Assembly (NCBI RefSeq): GCF_040654195.1
Contig: NZ_JBFAHM010000006.1
Span: 248,001 to 312,000, forward strand
DNA length: 64,000 nucleotides
Source of the DNA: Hamadaea sp013361475
Lineage (GTDB): Bacteria; Actinomycetota; Actinomycetes; Mycobacteriales; Micromonosporaceae
Reading direction: 5' to 3'
Shown here: positions 48,293 through 56,015 of the stretch, piece by piece
Numbering within the stretch: the first letter of the stretch is position 1
Layout: every line of letters begins with the position of its first letter
Position numbers and translations under genes: made by a program
Notes under the pieces: model-generated
The model's input: only the letters and a program-made list of their open reading frames with translations
What the model was told of the DNA's origin: nothing
The model's database searches: none

Positions 48293-48904
48293 ATGGCAAC
48301 CTTTCCCATCGTGGCGGCGTACGCGCCGAGCGGGCCGCACGGCTGGCCGGTGAACCCCGCGCACACCGTCGGCGGGCACGTCGCGCGGGTCGAAGGACAT
48401 GACGCCGGACTGATGGAGCTGGCGTACTCGCAGATCCCCGACGACGACTTCCGCGCGACCCTCGACGGCGCCTTTCCCGGCTTCTCGTTCTTCTACCTCG
48501 GCGGGCTGCTCGGCCACTACCGGTTCAAGGTCCGGTCGCACAGCGTCGCCGCCGACGGGCGCGCCGACCTCTACGTGGTGGTCGACGCCGACGTGGTCGG
48601 CGGCCGGGACGCCCTTGACCCGGCCACCCTGCGCTGGGTGCAGATCGCCGACGGCGCGGTGGACAACGCCGGGCGGTCGCACCCGTTCTACGCCACCGGC
48701 GGACTGGCCCCCGACGGACTGGTCAGCTTCTACGCCACCTGGTCCGGCGTACGCACGGCGCAGGCGTACCTCGCGCACGACACCGGGCATCGCGACCGCA
48801 TCGGCCGGGACATCGTCACCGTGCTGGGCGGCCTCGCCTACGGCTCGACGCCGGTGGGGGCACGTTCGGCCAGCTCGGCGACCATCGGGGCCAGCTCGGC
48901 GTAG
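48293..48904 (+). CDS. Hypothetical protein
   Basis: A 203-residue protein that I do not recognise. It contains GLLGHYRFKVRSHSVAADGRADLYVVVDADVVGG, suggesting an alternating alpha/beta fold, and several histidines. ATG 48293 starts. The last 67 bases overlap the convergent zinc-ribbon gene. Its C-terminal low-complexity tail (GARSASSATIGASSA) may be a result of that overlap. Confidence 0.6.
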   Translation: MATFPIVAAYAPSGPHGWPVNPAHTVGGHVARVEGHDAGLMELAYSQIPDDDFRATLDGAFPGFSFFYLGGLLGHYRFKVRSHSVAADGRADLYVVVDADVVGGRDALDPATLRWVQIADGAVDNAGRSHPFYATGGLAPDGLVSFYATWSGVRTAQAYLAHDTGHRDRIGRDIVTVLGGLAYGSTPVGARSASSATIGASSA

Positions 48905-49431
48905 GTGATCCCGCGTTTGGCCAGCACCCCGATCCGCTGCGCTTCGGCGATCGTCGGCAGCGCACCGGCCAGCAACGCCGGGAGGATCGCCCGTCGCGTG
49001 AGCACCTCGGCCGGCGAGTGGGCGTGCGCCCGGCGTACGACGGCGACGTTGACGCGGATGGCGTGCTCGTTGCCGGGTGGTACGCCCGCCCGGTCGACCT
49101 CGATCGCGGCGTACCGGTGGCCGTCGGCCAGATCGCAGGCGGGACAGCCCGCTGGGCCCCGGCTCCACCGGCTCCCACAGTCGGGGCAGGTCAACCGGTC
49201 CAACGCGGCGTCGACGACCCGCCACGGATGCCGGTCCGGCTCCTCCGCGACCATTGCGGCGACGGCTTGCTCGTCGTCGGGCCGGAAGCCTGGTTCGAAG
49301 CCGGACTCGGTGAGGAACCGCTGCCAGCCGTCGGCCACGAGAGCGTCGATGAGGGCGGCGCAGCGGGTGCAGTCCGGCGCTCCGGCGTACTCCCAGCAGC
49401 CGCACTCCGGACACGTCTGCAGGATCGTCAC
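48838..49431 (-). CDS. Zinc-ribbon protein
   Basis: A 197-residue protein with two pairs of CxxC: TCPECGCWEYAGAPDCTRC at the start (Cys about 7, 10, 21, 24) and LTCPDCGSRWSRGPAGCPAC near residues 80-99. Both look like rubredoxin-type zinc ribbons. The C-terminal half is helical. I see no enzymatic signature; it may be an RNA- or protein-binding factor. Starts at GTG 49431, overlapping the kinase-like gene by GTGA. Confidence 0.7.
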   Translation of the reverse strand: MTILQTCPECGCWEYAGAPDCTRCAALIDALVADGWQRFLTESGFEPGFRPDDEQAVAAMVAEEPDRHPWRVVDAALDRLTCPDCGSRWSRGPAGCPACDLADGHRYAAIEVDRAGVPPGNEHAIRVNVAVVRRAHAHSPAEVLTRRAILPALLAGALPTIAEAQRIGVLAKRGITYAELAPMVAELAERAPTGVEP

Positions 49432-50348
49432 GACCAGCCTCGGCGACCGCTCAACCAGCGCAGGGCCACCTCGCCCTGAGCCCGCTGGAAGTCACGCAGC
49501 GTCGGCAGCAGTGGCACCGGCGGCAACACCGCGCGGGCCAGGAAGTATCCCGCCAGTGTGGCGAGGACCGAGTCCACCGCACCCGGATCCGCCTCCCGGC
49601 TCAGTGGATGCGCCGACCAGAGCGCCTCGGCATCGCCGCCGCCGTGCATGGCGACACTCGGCAGGCTGATCATCAGGTCGAGCCATCGAACGCCCAGGCA
49701 CGCGGCGGGCCAGTCCACCACCGTGAAGCCGGTCCTGGTCAGCAGAAAGTTGTCGGCCCGCAGGTCACCGTGCAGCAACGCGTCGCCCTCGGTCGCCGCG
49801 ACCCAGCCGAACTCCAGCTCGACCAGCTCATCGAGGTGTGGATGGGTCAGCGTCGCCCAGTTGCCGACGAAGTCCGGGTCCTCGGCGACCGCGGGCGCGG
49901 GAAACGGCGCGGGGGTGAGCGAATCGGCGAGCACGGTCGCCGCGTCCAGGAAGCGCCGCAGCTCGTCCGGCTGCCAGGGCTGCGCCGGAGTCCACCCGTC
50001 GACCGCTTCGGTGACCATGATCGCCCAGTCGCCGGCCTCGTCGATGTGGTCGCCACCCCAGATCAGGGCGGGCGCCGGCACCCGCGGCGGCAGCCCGGCG
50101 AGGATGTCCGTCTCCCGGCGGATCGCGCCGGCGGCGTACTCGCTGCGCTCTTCGGTCACCGCCTTGGCGAACACCGTGCGCCCGTCGGCCAGCGTCAGCA
50201 CCGACGCCATGGCCGGGGAGAACCCGCCTGGCTGACTGGCCGCACCGATCACACGCCCGCCCACGGCGCGCTCGATCACGGCGTGAACACTCTCCGGCAG
50301 ATCCTCCCAGCGGGCGCGATTGCCGCCCACGGCCAACGGTGACGTCAT
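49428..50348 (-). CDS. Aminoglycoside phosphotransferase-family kinase
   Basis: A 306-residue APH-fold kinase. It contains FAKAVTEERSEYAAGAIRRETDIL (Lys and Glu of the small lobe), the catalytic loop LLHGDLRADNFLL (HGDxxxxN), and VVDWPAACLG (DxD/G-like). Such proteins phosphorylate small molecules; a role in resistance is not implied. Its GTGA-linked downstream gene is the zinc-ribbon protein. ATG 50348. Confidence 0.83.
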   Translation of the reverse strand: MTSPLAVGGNRARWEDLPESVHAVIERAVGGRVIGAASQPGGFSPAMASVLTLADGRTVFAKAVTEERSEYAAGAIRRETDILAGLPPRVPAPALIWGGDHIDEAGDWAIMVTEAVDGWTPAQPWQPDELRRFLDAATVLADSLTPAPFPAPAVAEDPDFVGNWATLTHPHLDELVELEFGWVAATEGDALLHGDLRADNFLLTRTGFTVVDWPAACLGVRWLDLMISLPSVAMHGGGDAEALWSAHPLSREADPGAVDSVLATLAGYFLARAVLPPVPLLPTLRDFQRAQGEVALRWLSGRRGWS

Positions 50349-50380
50349 GGGACGATCATGCCCGAGGGCCGCGGGCGGCT

Positions 50381-50821
50381 TCAGCTCGTTTTCGCCGCCG
50401 GGTCGCCCACGCGGGCCGCTCGCGCCACGCTCTTGCGCTGTCCGCGCAAGGTCAGCAGGTACGCCAACAGCACGAGCGCGGTGCTCCACGCGGCGGTGAG
50501 CAGATTCTCGGCCTCCCCGTACGCGACGGCGGTGATCGTGCCCGCGCCGAGCCCGGCGACCGCGATGACGGGGACGAACACTTTCGCGGCCGCGTACGCC
50601 GACTGAGCCCGCGCCACGGCAGCCCCGGCGGCCAGCCCGAACGCCGCCCAGGCGAGGACGGCGAAGCCGACCGCGCCGACGCCGCACACGAGGAACGGCG
50701 CGATCACGCCACCGGGCTTGACGTCCCCGTACGCCGACGGGTCGGTCGCGCCGGTGATCGCGGTGCCGCCGAGGAGCACCACGAAGATGACGGAAACGAT
50801 GCCGCGCAGGATGTCTCGCAT
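50381..50821 (-). CDS. Small membrane protein of the ESX-like module
   Basis: A 146-residue protein with about four hydrophobic segments. Its ATG overlaps the stop of the WXG100-like gene (TGATG). The last residues (LRGQRKSVARAARVGDPAAKTS) are basic and cytoplasmic. I do not recognise the family. By position it belongs to the module of small ESX-like proteins. Confidence 0.6.
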   Translation of the reverse strand: MRDILRGIVSVIFVVLLGGTAITGATDPSAYGDVKPGGVIAPFLVCGVGAVGFAVLAWAAFGLAAGAAVARAQSAYAAAKVFVPVIAVAGLGAGTITAVAYGEAENLLTAAWSTALVLLAYLLTLRGQRKSVARAARVGDPAAKTS

Positions 50822-51615
50822 CAGCTCACCCGCAAATGCCAGTCGGTCGGGTCGCCGTCGCTGAGGCTGCCGTCCGAGAAGTCGGTGGTGGACCGGGGCC
50901 AGTGCCCGTCCGGGAAGGCGGAGCTGTCGAGCAGGTCGTGCCGCATGGCCTTGAGCGCCGGCAGCGTGTTGGCCACGATGAAGACGAAGAACACGTCGAG
51001 GGCGGCGGTCACCAGGGCCAGCACCTTGGCGGTGGTGGCCGCGGCTCCGGCGGCCGCCGGTGGGGCGCCCACGCCGGTCGAGGCGGCGGCCCCCTCGGCG
51101 ATGTACTCGATGACTGCGGAGAGGATCGCGGTGAGCAGGGCCAGCCACAGCGCCCCGATCGCGATCGCCATCTTGGTCAGCGCGTCGTCCACCGCCTGCG
51201 CGGCCGACACGATCTTGGCCAGCGCCTCCTTCTGCCGCGGCAACGTGTTCTTGTACGCGTCCGCCGCCCGCCCCTGCCAGAAGTCGTCCACCCGCACCTC
51301 GTCGAGGGTGGCCTTGCCGACGAGGGCGCTCACCCGCCCGGCGACCGGGGCGCCGGACCAGTCGTTGCCGTGGTTCCACAGCGTCCACGGCACTCCCGGG
51401 TTGACGATGAGCTGGCCGATCCACTCGAAGACCTTGCCGATCAGCTTCGGCACGTACGCCAGCACCTGCATGATCGAGTGACCGAGCGGGCCGAGCCGAT
51501 GCGCCCAGGTCTGCAGTTTGTCGAACAGGTGCTCGGTCGCCTCGCGCATCCGCCTCATCTTGTCGTCCACGCGGTTCAGCAGCGAGTCGAACTCGGCGGC
51601 GCTCATCACGGTCAT
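50821..51615 (-). CDS. WXG100-like protein with membrane helices
   Basis: A 264-residue protein. The N-terminal ~140 residues are helical, with a W-x-G turn DDFWQGRAADAYKN (Trp113, Gly115) and flanking amphipathic helices as in WXG100/LXG proteins of type VII secretion. Two membrane segments (about 150-175 and 190-215) follow, then a hydrophilic tail. The ATG at 51615 has AGGAGA 8 nt upstream. The membrane part is unusual for a secreted substrate. Confidence 0.72.
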   Translation of the reverse strand: MTVMSAAEFDSLLNRVDDKMRRMREATEHLFDKLQTWAHRLGPLGHSIMQVLAYVPKLIGKVFEWIGQLIVNPGVPWTLWNHGNDWSGAPVAGRVSALVGKATLDEVRVDDFWQGRAADAYKNTLPRQKEALAKIVSAAQAVDDALTKMAIAIGALWLALLTAILSAVIEYIAEGAAASTGVGAPPAAAGAAATTAKVLALVTAALDVFFVFIVANTLPALKAMRHDLLDSSAFPDGHWPRSTTDFSDGSLSDGDPTDWHLRVS

Positions 51616-51648
51616 CGGCTGTTTCTCCTCAGTAGACGCCTCAGCGCG

Positions 51649-51969
51649 TCAGTAGATGTTGTGGAGGCGGTGCACGGCGGCGGCCTCGTCGGCCTCGTAG
51701 CCCGCGGCTGCGGTGGTCAGCGCGGACGCGGTCGCCTCGAAGGTCTCGGCGCCCTGCCCGATCAACTGCACGAGCCGCTCCTGCACCTGCTGGTACAGCT
51801 CGGTCATGCCGAGCTGGTCGGCGATCATCGAGAACTGGCGGCGGCCGAGGTCGAGCGCGTCGGCCGTGCTCGCCGCCCCCCGCAGCTCGGACGCCATGTC
51901 GCGCCACATCGCGGCGTCGGCCCGCATGGCCTCGACGGCGGCCTGCACCTGCTGCCCGTCCGGTTGCAT
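51649..51969 (-). CDS. EspC-like type VII secretion-associated protein
   Basis: A 106-residue all-helical protein: MQPDGQQVQAAVEAMRADAAMWRDMASELRGAASTADAL is the start, with ALTTAAAGYEADEAAAVHRLHNIY at the end; it is EspC-like (two long helices). Proteins of this kind are often secreted as partners by ESX systems. The stop is 33 nt before the WXG100-like gene. Confidence 0.75.
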   Translation of the reverse strand: MQPDGQQVQAAVEAMRADAAMWRDMASELRGAASTADALDLGRRQFSMIADQLGMTELYQQVQERLVQLIGQGAETFEATASALTTAAAGYEADEAAAVHRLHNIY

Positions 51970-52016
51970 ACTCGCTCCTCGTGCGCTCTGGAGTCTGGTG
52001 TCGGTTGCGGTGACGC

Positions 52017-52721
52017 TCAGCTGGTCAGGCCGAGCTTGCGAAACAGCGCCGCCGGATCGGCGGCCAGGTCGAGCAGTTCGCCCACCGGCCCGACGCGGAT
52101 CGCGTCGTCCACCTGGTTGCGCAGGCCCGGCAGCGCCTTCCCCAGCGCCGCGCACAGCTCGGCCTCGATCCGGCTGCGGGGCGCGTCGGCGAGCCAACGG
52201 TCGTCGCAGTCGAGCCGGATCAGCGCGCCCTCCCGTGCGACGGCGGTGATCCCGCCGGACGGCCCGGTCGCCTCGACGACGCGGGTGGCCGCCTGGGCGG
52301 CGATCTCCGGCAGCTCGGCAAGCCGGTCCTCGACCTGTTGCAGCAGGCTGTTCAGCGACTGAGCGAACACGGCCGGATCGGCTCGGTCCGCCGTGGACGG
52401 CGCAGGGTCCTCCCGGACGTCCGGCGGGGCCGGCGGATCAGCCGCGACCGCCGCGGACCACGCGTCCGCAGCCGACTGCTGCGCCACACCGAGGGCGGCG
52501 GCCACTGCGGCCGACAGGTCGCCGGCGCTGCGCTTACGCCAGTCTTCGTGCAGTCGCGCATCGACGAACGCACCGTCGGAGCGTACGGTCACCGTCACGG
52601 CGCCGGCCGGATCGGCCCCGCCGACCTCGGCGGAGGTCAGATCGCGAAGCCGGGCGGCATGCTGCCGGGCCTCGGCGGTCGCTTCCCGGAGGCCTTCGTC
52701 GATATCGAAGAGCTGCGCCAT
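52017..52721 (-). CDS. YbaB/EbfC-family protein
   Basis: A 234-residue protein with two YbaB-like halves: RDLTSAEVGGADPAGAVTVTVRSDGAFVDARLHEDWR (first, 27-63) and TGPSGGITAVAREGALIRLDCDDRW (second, ~148-172). Actinomycete ESX and WXG100 gene clusters often begin with such a protein. It may bind DNA or the substrate. ATG 52721. The gap upstream holds a DnaA-box-like word (52763). Confidence 0.75.
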   Translation of the reverse strand: MAQLFDIDEGLREATAEARQHAARLRDLTSAEVGGADPAGAVTVTVRSDGAFVDARLHEDWRKRSAGDLSAAVAAALGVAQQSAADAWSAAVAADPPAPPDVREDPAPSTADRADPAVFAQSLNSLLQQVEDRLAELPEIAAQAATRVVEATGPSGGITAVAREGALIRLDCDDRWLADAPRSRIEAELCAALGKALPGLRNQVDDAIRVGPVGELLDLAADPAALFRKLGLTS

Positions 52722-52762
52722 GCGTGCGACCGTAGGCGACCTTGCGGCTCGCCGGAACCCCC

Positions 52763-52771
52763 TGTGGATAA
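52763..52771. promoter_or_regulatory. Single DnaA-box-like 9-mer
   Basis: TGTGGATAA is the complement of TTATCCACA, the E. coli DnaA consensus, in the gap upstream of the YbaB-type gene. A single copy with no neighbours; it could be chance. Confidence 0.3.
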
Positions 52772-52856
52772 CTCCCGCTGAATTCTCGTGATCATCGCGC
52801 GACGCCGCGGCCGAATTCCGCCAGCCAAGCAAGTTCGGCAGCAATAACGTGGAAGC

Positions 52857-53318
52857 ATGACCACGAAACAGACCACGATGGACAGCCCGCTGGGACCGCT
52901 GACGATCATCACCCAGGCGGGCGCGCTGACCCGGATCGGCTTCGGCGGCGACCCCGCCGCCGGGCCGCCCGACGAAGCGGTCCGGCAGCTCACGGCGTAC
53001 TTCGAGGGGGCGCGGACGACGTTCGATCTGCCGCTCGCTCCAGCCGGAACCGAGTTCCAGCAACGGGTGTGGGCCGCGCTCGACGAGATCGCGTACGGGG
53101 CGACGATCAGCTACGGGGAGCTGACCGAGCGCATCGGGGCACCCCGGGACCGGATCCGGGCGGTCGCCGCCGCCGTCGGGGCGAACCCGCTGCTCGTCGT
53201 ACGCCCCTGCCACCGAGTCATCGGCGCCGACGGCTCCCTCACCGGGTACGCCGGTGGCCTGGACCGCAAGCGGGAGCTGCTGACGCTGGAGGGCGTCCTG
53301 CAGCCGACGCTGCTGTGA
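52857..53318 (+). CDS. ogt: Methylated-DNA-[protein]-cysteine S-methyltransferase
   Basis: A 153-residue protein with the active site VVRPCHRVIGADG and preceding helix-turn-helix ISYGELTERIGAPRDRIRAVAAAVGANP; the arginine finger is in the latter. The Cys receives the alkyl group from O6-alkylguanine, a one-time suicidal repair. ATG 52857. Followed 14 nt later by a nucleotidyltransferase gene in the same direction. Confidence 0.92.
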   Translation: MTTKQTTMDSPLGPLTIITQAGALTRIGFGGDPAAGPPDEAVRQLTAYFEGARTTFDLPLAPAGTEFQQRVWAALDEIAYGATISYGELTERIGAPRDRIRAVAAAVGANPLLVVRPCHRVIGADGSLTGYAGGLDRKRELLTLEGVLQPTLL

Positions 53319-53332
53319 GACATCATGCCGGT

Positions 53333-54058
53333 ATGGATGATCGGCTCAGACCGGCGGCGCACCTGACGAGCTTCGGCGACCGCGTACGCGACCTCGGGGT
53401 CGTCGGACTCTACGTCGGCGGATCGCTGGCGTTCGGGGACTACCGCCCCGGCGTCAGCGACCTCGACGTCATCGCCGTGATCGACCAGGATCTCGACCGG
53501 CGGCAGCGCCGCCAGGTGACCGAGCTGCATCTGTCCATACCGGACACGAAGCTGCACTGCGCGTACCTGTGGCGGGGGGCGGCCGAAGACCTAGCCCACG
53601 AGCACCGCTACTGGGCGCACGGCGAGCTGTACCGCCGGACGATCAGCGGCATCGCCCGCGCCGAAGTGCTCCGCGGCGGGATCACCGTCTACGGCCCGCC
53701 TCCGGCCGACCTGATTCCGCCCGTCGACGACGCCACCCTCCGGGCCGCCGCCCTCGGCGAACTCACCGGCTACTGGTCGAAGGCGGTACGCAAGCCGCAC
53801 CTGTGGCGGGAGGACGTCTACGTCGACCTCGGGCTGACCACGCTCGCCCGGGTGCAGGCGACGCTCACGGAGAACCGATTGATCACCAAACGCGAGGCGA
53901 TCGAGCGACTCGCTGCTTTCGGCGTACCAGATGATCTGCGCGAAGAGATCGCCCGGCGGCGCGGAGGCGAGACGGTTGCCCTGAGCGACCGCGAGCGCGG
54001 GTCCCGCGCGAAGCTGGCCCGCGACCTGATGATCGCGGGCATCGAGCGACTGACTTAG
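53333..54058 (+). CDS. AadA-like nucleotidyltransferase
   Basis: A 241-residue protein of the nucleotidyltransferase superfamily: GLYVGGSLAFGDYRPGVSDLDVIAVID has the GGS x(9-13) DxD active site (Asp-Leu-Asp). The C-terminal part is an AadA-like helical domain with GELTGYWSKAVRKPHL. It may adenylate a small molecule; resistance is not implied. ATG 53333, probably co-transcribed with the repair gene. The stop overlaps the convergent Ku gene by 4 nt. Confidence 0.83.
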   Translation: MDDRLRPAAHLTSFGDRVRDLGVVGLYVGGSLAFGDYRPGVSDLDVIAVIDQDLDRRQRRQVTELHLSIPDTKLHCAYLWRGAAEDLAHEHRYWAHGELYRRTISGIARAEVLRGGITVYGPPPADLIPPVDDATLRAAALGELTGYWSKAVRKPHLWREDVYVDLGLTTLARVQATLTENRLITKREAIERLAAFGVPDDLREEIARRRGGETVALSDRERGSRAKLARDLMIAGIERLT

Positions 54059-54993
54059 GCCGCCTTGCGCGACTTGCCGATCGCCTTCTCCAGCTCCGCG
54101 CGGCTCATCGACGAGCGACCCGAGATGTCCAGCTCACGGGCGATCTCGAGCAGTTCCGCCTTGCTCATGTCGGCCAGCGGCACCTCTTCGTCCTCCGTCG
54201 TGGCGGACCGCTCCTTGCGGGCCTTCTCGACGCTGCGCCGCAACGCGTCCATGAGGTCGATGACGTTGGTCGCCTCGGGCGCCTTCGCCTCGGTGACCAC
54301 CTCGGCGCCGGCCCGCTTGGCCTCGACGAGATCTTTCACCCGATCGGTGTACGTGTCGCGGAAGTCGCTCGCCCGCCACTCGTCGGTCATCGAGTCGATC
54401 AGCTGACCCGCCATCCGCAGCTCCTGCGACGTGCTGCGGACCTTTCCGGGCATCCGCTCGATCACCTCGGCCGGGTCGCGGACCTCGTCGGCGAAGTACA
54501 TCGTCTCCAGGACCAGCAGATCCTTGTCGACGCGGATCGCGGCCAGGTACTCCTTGCTGCGCATGACGAGGGTGGCGATCGCCGCCCGGTTCGTCTCGGC
54601 CATGGCGTCCCGGAGCAGGGCGTAGGTCTTGACCGTCTCGTCGCTGCCCGGCCCCAGGTAGTAGGTCTTCTGGAAGAAGATCGGATCGATCTCGTCCAGG
54701 TCGACGAACTGGTGGATGTCCAGGATCTTCGAGCGGCCGGGCGCGATCTCGTCGAGTTCCTTCTTCTCGATCAGGACATGCTCGCCCTCCCCGACGTCGG
54801 CGCCCTTGACGATGTCGCCGTAGGGCACCTCCTCGCCGGTCCGCTCGTTGACCCGCAGATAGCGGATCCGGTCGTTGGTGCCCCGCTGGAACTGGTGGAA
54901 CGAGACCTCGTGCTCCTTGGTCGCCGAGAACAGCTCGACCGGGACGGAGACCAGGCCGAAGCTGATGACACCGGTCCAGATGGCGCGCGCCAC
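54055..54993 (-). CDS. ku: Non-homologous end-joining protein Ku
   Basis: A 312-residue Ku: ARAIWTGVISFGLVSVPVELFSATKEHEVSFHQFQRG and LRVNERTGEEVPYGDIVKG are typical (positions 2-38, 46-65). It ends in a basic lysine-rich tail (KAIGKSRKAA) after a SAP-like element. GTG 54993 has GGGGGTGAT upstream. Ku homodimers bind double-strand ends and recruit LigD, which is not in the window. Divergent from ychJ across 50 bp. Confidence 0.92.
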   Translation of the reverse strand: MARAIWTGVISFGLVSVPVELFSATKEHEVSFHQFQRGTNDRIRYLRVNERTGEEVPYGDIVKGADVGEGEHVLIEKKELDEIAPGRSKILDIHQFVDLDEIDPIFFQKTYYLGPGSDETVKTYALLRDAMAETNRAAIATLVMRSKEYLAAIRVDKDLLVLETMYFADEVRDPAEVIERMPGKVRSTSQELRMAGQLIDSMTDEWRASDFRDTYTDRVKDLVEAKRAGAEVVTEAKAPEATNVIDLMDALRRSVEKARKERSATTEDEEVPLADMSKAELLEIARELDISGRSSMSRAELEKAIGKSRKAA

Positions 54994-55043
54994 ATCGATC
55001 ACCCCCAAGCCCATTGTGTGGGGTTTGCTGCGACGATGACAGC

Positions 55044-55406
55044 ATGAGTTCTTGCCCATGTGGCCTCGGGCCGGCGTACGCCGACTGCTGCGGCCGCTGG
55101 CAGCACGCCGACGCGCCGACCGCCGAGCTGCTGATGCGGTCCCGGTTCACCGCCTTCGTCCGGGGCGACACCGCATATCTGCTGCGTACGTGGCATGCGA
55201 GCACGCGACCCCGGCGACTCGACCTGACCGGCGGCCCGCGCTACACCCGGCTGGAGATCCTCGGGCAGACCGGCGGATCGCTGTTCGAGACGGCCGCGAC
55301 CGTGCACTTCCGGGCCTACCACACCGCCGGTGTGCTGGAAGAGAACAGCGAGTTTCGCCGCGAAGACGGACAATGGTTCTACCTTTCTGAGCTTCCTTTG
55401 AGGTAG
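55044..55406 (+). CDS. YchJ family SEC-C-type protein
   Basis: A 120-residue protein beginning MSSCPCGLGPAYADCCGRW, which carries the C-x-C...C-C zinc motif, followed by the NTF2-like YchJ fold (RYTRLEILGQTGGSLFETAATVHFRAYHTAG, positions 66-96). Unknown biochemical role. ATG 55044. The next gene follows within 20 nt. Confidence 0.87.
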   Translation: MSSCPCGLGPAYADCCGRWQHADAPTAELLMRSRFTAFVRGDTAYLLRTWHASTRPRRLDLTGGPRYTRLEILGQTGGSLFETAATVHFRAYHTAGVLEENSEFRREDGQWFYLSELPLR

Positions 55407-55424
55407 AAGGCACAGGTTTCTGAC

Positions 55425-55805
55425 ATGACCGCCCCTGAAGAACCCACTCCGGCCGCCGCTGAAACCCCGGCTGCGCCCGCCGAGCCGCAGGCTGCGCCTC
55501 GGCGGGTGCAGTTGTCCACCAACCGTCCGCTCCAGTTCGCCGCGATCGGCCTGGCCGGGCTCGTGCTCGGCGGCGTGATCGGGCTAGGCGTCGGCTTCGC
55601 CGCCGGCGTCCACCTCGACGGCCGCCACGATCGGTTCGACCGGCACCACTCGAAGTTCGACGACCGCCATGACCGCCACGACCGCTCCGACCGGGAGCGT
55701 CAGCGCCGCGACCGGCCGCCGTTCCAGCAGCGTCAGTGGCCGGTCGCCCCGCCATCGCAGCCGGCCTCGCCAACTCAGCCGGCCCCGTCGGCTTCCGCGT
55801 CCTGA
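55425..55805 (+). CDS. Membrane protein with His/Asp/Arg repeats
   Basis: A 126-residue protein. A Pro/Ala-rich N-terminus (1-27), a glycine-rich membrane helix (about 38-62), then a tract of HDRFDRHHSKFDDRHDRHDRSDRE (about 69-92) and a Pro/Ser tail. The HDR repeats could bind metal. No known domain. ATG 55425 is 18 nt after ychJ. Confidence 0.6.
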   Translation: MTAPEEPTPAAAETPAAPAEPQAAPRRVQLSTNRPLQFAAIGLAGLVLGGVIGLGVGFAAGVHLDGRHDRFDRHHSKFDDRHDRHDRSDRERQRRDRPPFQQRQWPVAPPSQPASPTQPAPSASAS

Positions 55806-55883
55806 CCCCCGGCCCGACCCGGCCGATGGGCTCGTCGCCGCCGGGCTTCCGGTGATCGTCTTCCGTCCGTAGTCCGTCATGAC

Positions 55884-55944
55884 GATCTCCGGAAGTCTGG
55901 ATACCTCACAGCCTCAAGATCAGGTATCGGACGCTCCGGAGATC
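55884..55944. promoter_or_regulatory. Long dyad upstream of the amidohydrolase gene
   Basis: GATCTCCGGA (55884-55893) and GATACCT (55900-55906) mirror AGGTATC (55922-55928) and TCCGGAGATC (55935-55944). Symmetry centre is about 55914. In a 210-bp gap with no other gene. It may be an operator or a terminator of the previous gene. Confidence 0.45.
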
Positions 55945-56015
55945 CACACCGCAGCCGTGGCCCGAACTCGCCGATTCGCCGGACAAATCGGCCAAGGGCC
56001 GAGACACTCGACAGC

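Noticed and set aside
52763..52771. Replication origin suggested by a consensus DnaA box
   Set aside because: Only one box, no dnaA or dnaN nearby, and no AT-rich unwinding region.
49428..54058. Antibiotic-resistance island from an APH-like kinase and an AadA-like nucleotidyltransferase
   Set aside because: Both belong to broad superfamilies common in actinomycete chromosomes. There are no mobile genes, and codon use matches the neighbours.
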